Notes under the pieces: generated by a model
What the model saw: only the letters and a program-made list of their open reading frames with translations
What the model was told of the DNA's origin: nothing
The model's database searches: none
Program-made: the position numbers and the translations under genes
Shown: positions 38,222 through 50,611 of the stretch, piece after piece
Layout of the letters: each line of letters opens with the position of its first letter
Numbering within the stretch: the stretch's first letter is position 1
Source of the DNA: Karalla daura
Lineage: Eukaryota; Chordata; Actinopteri; Chaetodontiformes; Leiognathidae
DNA length: 64,000 bases
Reading direction: 5' to 3'
Assembly: GCA_029224185.1 (NCBI GenBank)
Contig: CM055198.1
Span: 4,290,424 to 4,354,423 of the forward strand

Positions 38222-41200
38222 AGCGAGCGAGCCCAAACCCACCATTTGGGGTGTGAGCCGCCTCCGGGGTGGCCCACGCTCACTGGAAAAAGCAATCCCG
38301 ATGCCGGATTTGATCCTGGAGCTGAGATATTAAAGCTCGCCGAAAGTGAAAAAAACGACCACCCCGGACCTGTCGTTTTGGCCGAGAACCCGACCCCGAG
38401 CGAGCGAGCCCAAACCCACAATGTGGGGCGTGAGCCGCCTCCGGGGTGGCCCACGCTCACTGGAAAAAGCAATCCCGATGCCGGGTGTTGTTCCGGAGCT
38501 GAGATATTTACCTTCAACGAAAAGGAAAAAAACGACCACCCCGGACCTGTCGTTTTGGCAGAGATCCCGACCCCGAGCGAGCGAGCCCAAACCCACCATT
38601 TGGGGTGTGAGCCGCCTCCGGGGTGGCCCACGCTCACTGGAAAAAGCAATCCCGATGCCGGATTTGATCCTGGAGCTGAGATATGAAAGCTCGCCGAAAG
38701 TGAAAAAAACGACCACCCCGGACCTGTCGTTTTGGCCGAGATCCCGACCCTGAGCGAGCGAGCCCAAACCCACCATTTGGGGTGTGAGCCGCCTCCGGGG
38801 TGGCCCACGCTCACTGGAAAAAGCAATCCCGATGCCGGATTTGATCCTGGAGCTGAGATATTAAAGCTCGCCGAAAGTGAAAAAAACGACCACCCCGGAC
38901 CTGTCGTTTTGGCCGAGATCCCGACCCCGAGCGAGCGAGCCCAAACCCACCATTTGGGGTGTGAGCCGCCTCCGGGGTGGCCCACGCTCACTGGAAAAAG
39001 CAATCCCGATGCCGGATTTGATCCTGGAGCTGAGATATTAAAGCTCGCCGAAAGTGAAAAAAACGACCACCCCGGACCTGTCGTTTTGGCCGAGATCCCG
39101 ACCCCGAGCGAGCGAGCCCAAACCCACCATTTGGGGTGTGAGCCGCCTCCGGGGTGGCCCACGCTCACTGGAAAAAGCAATCCCGATGCCGGATTTGATC
39201 CTGGAGCTGAGATATTAAAGCTCGCCGAAAGTGAAAAAAACGACCACCCCGGACCTGTCGTTTTGGCCGAGAACCCGACCCCGAGCGAGCGAGCCCAAAC
39301 CCACAATGTGGGGCGTGAGCCGCCTCCGGGGTGGCCCACGCTCACTGGAAAAAGCAATCCCGATGCCGGGTGTTGTTCCGGAGCTGAGATATTTACCTTC
39401 AACGAAAAGGAAAAAAACGACCACCCCGGACCTGTCGTTTTGGCAGAGATCCCGACCCCGAGCGAGCGAGCCCAAACCCACCATTTGGGGTGTGAGCCGC
39501 CTCCGGGGTGGCCCACGCTCACTGGAAAAAGCAATCCCGATGCCGGATTTGATCCTGGAGCTGAGATATGAAAGCTCGCCGAAAGTGAAAAAAACGACCA
39601 CCCCGGACCTGTCGTTTTGGCCGAGATCCCGACCCCGAGCGAGCGAGCCCAAACCCACCATTTGGGGTGTGAGCCGCCTCCGGGGTGGCCCACGCTCACT
39701 GGAAAAAGCAATCCCGATGCCGGATTTGATCCTGGAGCTGAGATATTAAAGCTCGCCGAAAGTGAAAAAAACGACCACCCCGGACCTGTCGTTTTGGCCG
39801 AGATCCCGACCCCGAGCGAGCGAGCCCAAACCCACCATTTGGGGTGTGAGCCGCCTCCGGGGTGGCCCACGCTCACTGGAAAAAGCAATCCCGATGCCGG
39901 GTGTTGTTCCGGAGCTGAGATATTTACCTTCAACGAAAAGGAAAAAAACGACCACCCCGGACCTGTCGTTTTGGCAGAGATCCCGACCCCGAGCGAGCGA
40001 GCCCAAACCCACCATTTGGGGTGTGAGCCGCCTCCGGGGTGGCCCACGCTCACTGGAAAAAGCAATCCCGATGCCGGATTTGATCCTGGAGCTGAGATAT
40101 TAAAGCTCGCCGAAAGTGAAAAAAACGACCACCCCGGACCTGTCGTTTTGGCCGAGATCCCGACCCTGAGCGAGCGAGCCCAAACCCACCATTTGGGGTG
40201 TGAGCCGCCTCCGGGGTGGCCCACGCTCACTGGAAAAAGCAATCCCGATGCCGGATTTGATCCTGGAGCTGAGATATTAAAGCTCGCCGAAAGTGAAAAA
40301 AACGACCACCCCGGACCTGTCGTTTTGGCCGAGATCCCGACCCCGAGCGAGCGAGCCCAAACCCACCATTTGGGGTGTGAGCCGCCTCCGGGGTGGCCCA
40401 CGCTCACTGGAAAAAGCAATCCCGATGCCGGATTTGATCCTGGAGCTGAGATATTAAAGCTCGCCGAAAGTGAAAAAAACGACCACCCCGGACCTGTCGT
40501 TTTGGCCGAGATCCCGACCCCGAGCGAGCGAGCCCAAACCCACAATGTGGGGCGTGAGCCGCCTCCGGGGTGGCCCACGCTCACTGGAAAAAGCAATCCC
40601 GATGCCGGGTGTTGTTCCGGAGCTGAGATATTTACCTTCAACGAAAAGGAAAAAAACGACCACCCCGGACCTGTCGTTTTGGCAGAGATCCCGACCCCGA
40701 GCGAGCGAGCCCAAACCCACCATTTGGGGTGTGAGCCGCCTCCGGGGTGGCCCACGCTCACTGGAAAAAGCAATCCCGATGCCGGATTTGATCCTGGAGC
40801 TGAGATATTAAAGCTCGCCGAAAGTGAAAAAAACGACCACCCCGGACCTGTCGTTTTGGCCGAGATCCCGACCCCGAGCGAGCGAGCCCAAACCCACCAT
40901 TTGGGGTGTGAGCCGCCTCCGGGGTGGCCCACGCTCACTGGAAAAAGCAATCCCGATGCCGGATTTGATCCTGGAGCTGAGATATTAAAGCTCGCCGAAA
41001 GTGAAAAAAACGACCACCCCGGACCTGTCGTTTTGGCCGAGATCCCGACCCTGAGCGAGCGAGCCCAAACCCACCATTTGGGGTGTGAGCCGCCTCCGGG
41101 GTGGCCCACGCTCACTGGAAAAAGCAATCCCGATGCCGGATTTGATCCTGGAGCTGAGATATTAAAGCTCGCCGAAAGTGAAAAAAACGACCACCCCGGA

Positions 41201-44200
41201 CCTGTCGTTTTGGCCGAGATCCCGACCCCGAGCGAGCGAGCCCAAACCCACCATTTGGGGTGTGAGCCGCCTCCGGGGTGGCCCACGCTCACTGGAAAAA
41301 GCAATCCCGATGCCGGATTTGATCCTGGAGCTGAGATATTAAAGCTCGCCGAAAGTGAAAAAAACGACCACCCCGGACCTGTCGTTTTGGCAGAGATCCC
41401 GACCCCGAGCGAGCGAGCCCAAACCCACCATTTGGGGTGTGAGCCGCCTCCGGGGTGGCCCACGCTCACTGGAAAAAGCAATCCCGATGCCGGATTTGAT
41501 CCTGGAGCTGAGATATGAAAGCTCGCCGAAAGTGAAAAAAACGACCACCCCGGACCTGTCGTTTTGGCCGAGATCCCGACCCCGAGCGAGCGAGCCCAAA
41601 CCCACCATTTGGGGTGTGAGCCGCCTCCGGGGTGGCCCACGCTCACTGGAAAAAGCAATCCCGATGCCGGATTTGATCCTGGAGCTGAGATATTAAAGCT
41701 CGCCGAAAGTGAAAAAAACGACCACCCCGGACCTGTCGTTTTGGCCGAGATCCCGACCCCGAGCGAGCGAGCCCAAACCCACCATTTGGGGTGTGAGCCG
41801 CCTCCGGGGTGGCCCACGCTCACTGGAAAAAGCAATCCCGATGCCGGGTGTTGTTCCGGAGCTGAGATATTTACCTTCAACGAAAAGGAAAAAAACGACC
41901 ACCCCGGACCTGTCGTTTTGGCAGAGATCCCGACCCCGAGCGAGCGAGCCCAAACCCACCATTTGGGGTGTGAGCCGCCTCCGGGGTGGCCCACGCTCAC
42001 TGGAAAAAGCAATCCCGATGCCGGATTTGATCCTGGAGCTGAGATATTAAAGCTCGCCGAAAGTGAAAAAAACGACCACCCCGGACCTGTCGTTTTGGCC
42101 GAGATCCCGACCCTGAGCGAGCGAGCCCAAACCCACCATTTGGGGTGTGAGCCGCCTCCGGGGTGGCCCACGCTCACTGGAAAAAGCAATCCCGATGCCG
42201 GATTTGATCCTGGAGCTGAGATATTAAAGCTCGCCGAAAGTGAAAAAAACGACCACCCCGGACCTGTCGTTTTGGCCGAGATCCCGACCCCGAGCGAGCG
42301 AGCCCAAACCCACCATTTGGGGTGTGAGCCGCCTCCGGGGTGGCCCACGCTCACTGGAAAAAGCAATCCCGATGCCGGATTTGATCCTGGAGCTGAGATA
42401 TTAAAGCTCGCCGAAAGTGAAAAAAACGACCACCCCGGACCTGTCGTTTTGGCCGAGATCCCGACCCCGAGCGAGCGAGCCCAAACCCACAATGTGGGGC
42501 GTGAGCCGCCTCCGGGGTGGCCCACGCTCACTGGAAAAAGCAATCCCGATGCCGGGTGTTGTTCCGGAGCTGAGATATTTACCTTCAACGAAAAGGAAAA
42601 AAACGACCACCCCGGACCTGTCGTTTTGGCAGAGATCCCGACCCCGAGCGAGCGAGCCCAAACCCACCATTTGGGGTGTGAGCCGCCTCCGGGGTGGCCC
42701 ACGCTCACTGGAAAAAGCAATCCCGATGCCGGATTTGATCCTGGAGCTGAGATATTAAAGCTCGCCGAAAGTGAAAAAAACGACCACCCCGGACCTGTCG
42801 TTTTGGCCGAGATCCCGACCCCGAGCGAGCGAGCCCAAACCCACCATTTGGGGTGTGAGCCGCCTCCGGGGTGGCCCACGCTCACTGGAAAAAGCAATCC
42901 CGAGGCCGGCTTTGATCCTGGAGCTGAGATATTAAAGCTCGCCGAAAGTGAAAAAAACGACCACCCCGGACCTGTCGTTTTGGCCGAGATCCCGACCCCG
43001 AGCGAGCGAGCCCAAACCCACCATTTGGGGTGTGAGCCGCCTCCGGGGTGGCCCAGGCTCACTGGAAAAAGCAATCCCGATGCCGGATTTGATCCTGGAG
43101 CTGAGATATTAAAGCTCGCCGAAAGTGAAAAAAACGACCACCCCGGACCTGTCGTTTTGGCCGAGATCCCGACCCCGAGCGAGCGAGCCCAAACCCACCA
43201 TTTGGGGTGTGAGCCGCCTCCGGGGTGGCCCAGGCTCACTGGAAAAAGCAATCCCGATGCCGGATTTGATCCTGGAGCTGAGATATTAAAGCTCGCCGAA
43301 AGTGAAAAAAACGACCACCCCGGACCTGTCGTTTTGGCCGAGATCCCGACCCCGAGCGAGCGAGCCCAAACCCACCATTTGGGGTGTGAGCCGCCTCCGG
43401 GGTGGCCCACGCTCACTGGAAAAAGCAATCCCGAGGCCGGCTTTGATCCTGGAGCTGAGATATTAAAGCTCGCCGAAAGTGAAAAAAACGACCACCCCGG
43501 ACCTGTCGTTTTGGCCGAGATCCCGACCCCGAGCGAGCGAGCCCAAACCCACCATTTGGGGTGTGAGCCGCCTCCGGGGTGGCCCACGCTCACTGGAAAA
43601 AGCAATCCCGAGGCCGGCTTTGATCCTGGAGCTGAGATATTAAAGCTCGCCGAAAGTGAAAAAAACGACCACCCCGGACCTGTCGTTTTGGCCGAGATCC
43701 CGACCCCGAGCGAGCGAGCCCAAACCCACCATTTGGGGTGTGAGCCGCCTCCGGGGTGGCCCACGCTCACTGGAAAAAGCAATCCCGATGCCGGGTGTTG
43801 TTCCGGAGCTGAGATATTTACCTTCAACGAAAAGGAAAAAAACGACCACCCCGGACCTGTCGTTTTGGCAGAGATCCCGACCCCGAGCGAGCGAGCCCAA
43901 ACCCACCATTTGGGGTGTGAGCCGCCTCCGGGGTGGCCCACGCTCACTGGAAAAAGCAATCCCGATGCCGGATTTGATCCTGGAGCTGAGATATGAAAGC
44001 TCGCCGAAAGTGAAAAAAACGACCACCCCGGACCTGTCGTTTTGGCCGAGATCCCGACCCCGAGCGAGCGAGCCCAAACCCACCATTTGGGGTGTGAGCC
44101 GCCTCCGGGGTGGCCCACGCTCACTGGAAAAAGCAATCCCGATGCCGGATTTGATCCTGGAGCTGAGATATTAAAGCTCGCCGAAAGTGAAAAAAACGAC

Positions 44201-44593
44201 CACCCCGGACCTGTCGTTTTGGCCGAGAACCCGACCCCGAGCGAGCGAGCCCAAACCCACCATTTGGGGTGTGAGCCGCCTCCGGGGTGGCCCACGCTCA
44301 CTGGAAAAAGCAATCCCGATGCCGGATTTGATCCTGGAGCTGAGATATTAAAGCTCGCCGAAAGTGAAAAAAACGACCACCCCGGACCTGTCGTTTTGGC
44401 CGAGATCCCGACCCCGAGCGAGCGAGCCCAAACCCACCATTTGGGGTGTGAGCCGCCTCCGGGGTGGCCCACGCTCACTGGAAAAAGCAATCCCGATGCC
44501 GGATTTGATCCTGGAGCTGAGATATGAAAGCTCGCCGAAAGTGAAAAAAACGACCACCCCGGACCTGTCGTTTTGGCCGAGATCCCGACCCTG
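38222..44593 (+). repeat. 36-monomer segment including the third large-block copy
   Basis: It begins with the end of a 22A-bearing cassette. From 39,638 it follows 4,957-9,912 monomer by monomer at an offset of 34,681 bases. It lacks the four-monomer insertion seen at 26,894-27,601. The 81G/56G cassette lies at 42,824-43,708. Confidence 0.86.
42824..43708 (+). repeat. Five-monomer 81G/56G cassette, copy 4
   Basis: This has the same order as the other cassettes. It is followed by a B unit and an A unit with 110G, as in all four copies. Confidence 0.88.
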
Positions 44594-45655
44594 AGCGAGC
44601 GAGCCCAAACCCACCATTTGGGGTGTGAGCCGCCTCCGGGGTGGCCCACGCTCACTGGAAAAAGCAATCCCGATGCCGGATTTGATCCTGGAGCTGAGAT
44701 ATTAAAGCTCGCCGAAAGTGAAAAAAACGACCACCCCGGACCTGTCGTTTTGGCCGAGATCCCGACCCTGAGCGAGCGAGCCCAAACCCACCATTTGGGG
44801 TGTGAGCCGCCTCCGGGGTGGCCCACGCTCACTGGAAAAAGCAATCCCGATGCCGGATTTGATCCTGGAGCTGAGATATTAAAGCTCGCCGAAAGTGAAA
44901 AAAACGACCACCCCGGACCTGTCGTTTTGGCCGAGATCCCGACCCCGAGCGAGCGAGCCCAAACCCACCATTTGGGGTGTGAGCCGCCTCCGGGGTGGCC
45001 CACGCTCACTGGAAAAAGCAATCCCGAGGCCGGATTTGATCCTGGAGCTGAGATATTAAAGCTCGCCGAAAGTGAAAAAAACGACCACCCCGGACCTGTC
45101 GTTTTGGCCGAGATCCCGACCCCGAGCGAGCGAGCCCAAACCCACCATTTGGGGTGTGAGCCGCCTCCGGGGTGGCCCACGCTCACTGGAAAAAGCAATC
45201 CCGATGCCGGATTTGATCCTGGAGCTGAGATATTAAAGCTCGCCGAAAGTGAAAAAAACGACCACCCCGGACCTGTCGTTTTGGCCGAGATCCCGACCCC
45301 GAGCGAGCGAGCCCAAACCCACCATTTGGGGTGTGAGCCGCCTCCGGGGTGGCCCACGCTCACTGGAAAAAGCAATCCCGATGCCGGATTTGATCCTGGA
45401 GCTGAGATATTAAAGCTCGCCGAAAGTGAAAAAAACGACCACCCCGGACCTGTCGTTTTGGCCGAGATCCCGACCCTGAGCGAGCGAGCCCAAACCCACC
45501 ATTTGGGGTGTGAGCCGCCTCCGGGGTGGCCCACGCTCACTGGAAAAAGCAATCCCAATGCCGGATTTGATCCTGGAGCTGAGATATGAAAGCTCGCCGA
45601 AAGTGAAAAAAACGACCACCCCGGACCTGTCGTTTTGGCCGAGATCCCGACCCCG
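44594..45655 (+). repeat. Six-monomer transition segment
   Basis: The order is two 176T-flanked A, an 81G-only unit (GAGGCCGGATT at about 45,026), two A, and a CCCAATGCC unit with 110G. The same six-unit motif is at 30,611-31,672, 35,744-36,805 and 61,586-62,647, and a five-unit version is at 55,391-56,275. After it the array changes character, with denser 110G and fewer B units. Confidence 0.8.
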
Positions 45656-48600
45656 AGCGAGCGAGCCCAAACCCACCATTTGGGGTGTGAGCCGCCTCCG
45701 GGGTGGCCCACGCTCACTGGAAAAAGCAATCCTGATGCCGGATTTGATCCTGGAGCTGAGATATTAAAGCTCGCCGAAAGTGAAAAAAACGACCACCCCG
45801 GACCTGTCGTTTTGGCCGAGAACCCGACCCCGAGCGAGCGAGCCCAAACCCACAATGTGGGGCGTGAGCCGCCTCCGGGGTGGCCCACGCTCACTGGAAA
45901 AAGCAATCCCGATGCCGGGTGTTGTTCCGGAGCTGAGATATTTACCTTCAACGAAAAGGAAAAAAACGACCACCCCGGACCTGTCGTTTTGGCAGAGATC
46001 CCGACCCCGAGCGAGCGAGCCCAAACCCACCATTTGGGGTGTGAGCCGCCTCCGGGGTGGCCCACGCTCACTGGAAAAAGCAATCCCGATGCCGGATTTG
46101 ATCCTGGAGCTGAGATATTAAAGCTCGCCGAAAGTGAAAAAAACGACCACCCCGGACCTGTCGTTTTGGCCGAGATCCCGACCCTGAGCGAGCGAGCCCA
46201 AACCCACCATTTGGGGTGTGAGCCGCCTCCGGGGTGGCCCACGCTCACTGGAAAAAGCAATCCCGATGCCGGATTTGATCCTGGAGCTGAGATATGAAAG
46301 CTCGCCGAAAGTGAAAAAAACGACCACCCCGGACCTGTCGTTTTGGCCGAGATCCCGACCCCGAGCGAGCGAGCCCAAACCCACCATTTGGGGTGTGAGC
46401 CGCCTCCGGGGTGGCCCACGCTCACTGGAAAAAGCAATCCCGATGCCGGATTTGATCCTGGAGCTGAGATATTAAAGCTCGCCGAAAGTGAAAAAAACGA
46501 CCACCCCGGACCTGTCGTTTTGGCCGAGATCCCGACCCTGAGCGAGCGAGCCCAAACCCACCATTTGGGGTGTGAGCCGCCTCCGGGGTGGCCCACGCTC
46601 ACTGGAAAAAGCAATCCCGATGCCGGATTTGATCCTGGAGCTGAGATATTAAAGCTCGCCGAAAGTGAAAAAAACGACCACCCCGGACCTGTCGTTTTGG
46701 CCGAGATCCCGACCCCGAGCGAGCGAGCCCAAACCCACCATTTGGGGTGTGAGCCGCCTCCGGGGTGGCCCACGCTCACTGGAAAAAGCAATCCCGATGC
46801 CGGATTTGATCCTGGAGCTGAGATATTAAAGCTCGCCGAAAGTGAAAAAAACGACCACCCCGGACCTGTCGTTTTGGCCGAGATCCCGACCCCGAGCGAG
46901 CGAGCCCAAACCCACCATTTGGGGTGTGAGCCGCCTCCGGGGTGGCCCACGCTCACTGGAAAAAGCAATCCCGATGCCGGATTTGATCCTGGAGCTGAGA
47001 TATTAAAGCTCGCCGAAAGTGAAAAAAACGACCACCCCGGACCTGTCGTTTTGGCCGAGATCCCGACCCTGAGCGAGCGAGCCCAAACCCACCATTTGGG
47101 GTGTGAGCCGCCTCCGGGGTGGCCCACGCTCACTGGAAAAAGCAATCCCAATGCCGGATTTGATCCTGGAGCTGAGATATGAAAGCTCGCCGAAAGTGAA
47201 AAAAACGACCACCCCGGACCTGTCGTTTTGGCCGAGATCCCGACCCCGAGCGAGCGAGCCCAAACCCACCATTTGGGGTGTGAGCCGCCTCCGGGGTGGC
47301 CCACGCTCACTGGAAAAAGCAATCCTGATGCCGGATTTGATCCTGGAGCTGAGATATTAAAGCTCGCCGAAAGTGAAAAAAACGACCACCCCGGACCTGT
47401 CGTTTTGGCCGAGAACCCGACCCCGAGCGAGCGAGCCCAAACCCACAATGTGGGGCGTGAGCCGCCTCCGGGGTGGCCCACGCTCACTGGAAAAAGCAAT
47501 CCCGATGCCGGGTGTTGTTCCGGAGCTGAGATATTTACCTTCAACGAAAAGGAAAAAAACGACCACCCCGGACCTGTCGTTTTGGCCGAGAACCCGACCC
47601 CGAGCGAGCGAGCCCAAACCCACCATTTGGGGTGTGAGCCGCCTCCGGGGTGGCCCACGCTCACTGGAAAAAGCAATCCCGATGCCGGATTTGATCCTGG
47701 AGCTGAGATATGAAAGCTCGCCGAAAGTGAAAAAAACGACCACCCCGGACCTGTCGTTTTGGCCGAGATCCCGACCCCGAGCGAGCGAGCCCAAACCCAC
47801 CATTTGGGGTGTGAGCCGCCTCCGGGGTGGCCCACGCTCACTGGAAAAAGCAATCCCGATGCCGGATTTGATCCTGGAGCTGAGATATTAAAGCTCGCCG
47901 AAAGTGAAAAAAACGACCACCCCGGACCTGTCGTTTTGGCCGAGAACCCGACCCCGAGCGAGCGAGCCCAAACCCACCATTTGGGGTGTGAGCCGCCTCC
48001 GGGGTGGCCCACGCTCACTGGAAAAAGCAATCCCGATGCCGGATTTGATCCTGGAGCTGAGATATTAAAGCTCGCCGAAAGTGAAAAAAACGACCACCCC
48101 GGACCTGTCGTTTTGGCAGAGATCCCGACCCCGAGCGAGCGAGCCCAAACCCACCATTTGGGGTGTGAGCCGCCTCCGGGGTGGCCCACGCTCACTGGAA
48201 AAAGCAATCCCGATGCCGGATTTGATCCTGGAGCTGAGATATGAAAGCTCGCCGAAAGTGAAAAAAACGACCACCCCGGACCTGTCGTTTTGGCCGAGAT
48301 CCCGACCCTGAGCGAGCGAGCCCAAACCCACCATTTGGGGTGTGAGCCGCCTCCGGGGTGGCCCACGCTCACTGGAAAAAGCAATCCCGATGCCGGATTT
48401 GATCCTGGAGCTGAGATATTAAAGCTCGCCGAAAGTGAAAAAAACGACCACCCCGGACCTGTCGTTTTGGCCGAGATCCCGACCCTGAGCGAGCGAGCCC
48501 AAACCCACCATTTGGGGTGTGAGCCGCCTCCGGGGTGGCCCACGCTCACTGGAAAAAGCAATCCCGATGCCGGATTTGATCCTGGAGCTGAGATATTAAA

Positions 48601-48841
48601 GCTCGCCGAAAGTGAAAAAAACGACCACCCCGGACCTGTCGTTTTGGCCGAGATCCCGACCCTGAGCGAGCGAGCCCAAACCCACCATTTGGGGTGTGAG
48701 CCGCCTCCGGGGTGGCCCACGCTCACTGGAAAAAGCAATCCCGATGCCGGATTTGATCCTGGAGCTGAGATATTAAAGCTCGCCGAAAGTGAAAAAAACG
48801 ACCACCCCGGACCTGTCGTTTTGGCCGAGATCCCGACCCCG
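45656..48841 (+). repeat. 18-monomer segment duplicated 28 monomers downstream, copy 1
   Basis: The diagnostic order matches 50,612-53,797 at 4,956 bases (28 monomers). It runs CCTGATGCC unit, 22A-type B, A, 110G unit, then the A/176T run, a CCCAATGCC unit, CCTGATGCC unit, 22A-type B followed by 167A and 110G, and three 176T-flanked A units. Confidence 0.85.
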
Positions 48842-50611
48842 AGCGAGCGAGCCCAAACCCACCATTTGGGGTGTGAGCCGCCTCCGGGGTGGCCCACGCT
48901 CACTGGAAAAAGCAATCCCGATGCCGGATTTGATCCTGGAGCTGAGATATTAAAGCTCGCCGAAAGTGAAAAAAACGACCACCCCGGACCTGTCGTTTTG
49001 TGCGAGAACCCGACCCCGAGCGAGCAAGCCCAAACCCACAATGTGGGGCGTGAGCCGCCTCCGGGGTGGCCCACGCTCACTGGAAAAAGCAATCCCGATG
49101 CCGGGTGTTGTTCCGGAGCTGAGATATTTACCTTCAACGAAAAGGAAAAAAACGACCACCCCGGACCTGTCGTTTTGGCAGAGATCCCGACCCCGAGCGA
49201 GCGAGCCCAAACCCACCATTTGGGGTGTGAGCCGCCTCCGGGGTGGCCCACGCTCACTGGAAAAAGCAATCCCGATGCCGGATTTGATCCTGGAGCTGAG
49301 ATATTAAAGCTCGCCGAAAGTGAAAAAAACGACCACCCCGGACCTGTCGTTTTGGCCGAGATCCCGACCCCGAGCGAGCGAGCCCAAACCCACCATTTGG
49401 GGTGTGAGCCGCCTCCGGGGTGGCCCACGCTCACTGGAAAAAGCAATCCCGATGCCGGATTTGATCCTGGAGCTGAGATATTAAAGCTCGCCGAAAGTGA
49501 AAAAAACGACCACCCCGGACCTGTCGTTTTGGCCGAGATCCCGACCCCGAGCGAGCGAGCCCAAACCCACCATTTGGGGTGTGAGCCGCCTCCGGGGTGG
49601 CCCACGCTCACTGGAAAAAGCAATCCCGATGCCGGATTTGATCCTGGAGCTGAGATATTAAAGCTCGCCGAAAGTGAAAAAAACGACCACCCCGGACCTG
49701 TCGTTTTGGCCGAGATCCCGACCCCGAGCGAGCGAGCCCAAACCCACCATTTGGGGTGTGAGCCGCCTCCGGGGTGGCCCACGCTCACTGGAAAAAGCAA
49801 TCCCGATGCCGGATTTGATCCTGGAGCTGAGATATTAAAGCTCGCCGAAAGTGAAAAAAACGACCACCCCGGACCTGTCGTTTTGGCCGAGAACCCGACC
49901 CCGAGCGAGCGAGCCCAAACCCACAATGTGGGGCGTGAGCCGCCTCCGGGGTGGCCCACGCTCACTGGAAAAAGCAATCCCGATGCCGGGTGTTGTTCCG
50001 GAGCTGAGATATTTACCTTCAACGAAAAGGAAAAAAACGACCACCCCGGACCTGTCGTTTTGGCAGAGATCCCGACCCCGAGCGAGCGAGCCCAAACCCA
50101 CCATTTGGGGTGTGAGCCGCCTCCGGGGTGGCCCACGCTCACTGGAAAAAGCAATCCCGATGCCGGATTTGATCCTGGAGCTGAGATATGAAAGCTCGCC
50201 GAAAGTGAAAAAAACGACCACCCCGGACCTGTCGTTTTGGCCGAGATCCCGACCCCGAGCGAGCGAGCCCAAACCCACCATTTGGGGTGTGAGCCGCCTC
50301 CGGGGTGGCCCACGCTCACTGGAAAAAGCAATCCCGATGCCGGATTTGATCCTGGAGCTGAGATATTAAAGCTCGCCGAAAGTGAAAAAAACGACCACCC
50401 CGGACCTGTCGTTTTGGCCGAGAACCCGACCCCGAGCGAGCGAGCCCAAACCCACCATTTGGGGTGTGAGCCGCCTCCGGGGTGGCCCACGCTCACTGGA
50501 AAAAGCAATCCCGATGCCGGATTTGATCCTGGAGCTGAGATATTAAAGCTCGCCGAAAGTGAAAAAAACGACCACCCTGGACCTGTCGTTTTGGCAGAGA
50601 TCCCGACCCCG
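48842..50611 (+). repeat. Ten-monomer insert between the two 28-monomer-spaced copies
   Basis: It includes the most changed monomer junction I noticed: GTTTTGTGCGAGAACC at about 48,994 and GAGCAAGCCC at about 49,021, next to a 22A-type B unit. The two changes together suggest a slightly older or separately evolving monomer. A private ACCACCCTGGACC lies at about 50,571. Four plain A units and a second 22A-type B near 49,924 complete the segment. Confidence 0.78.
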
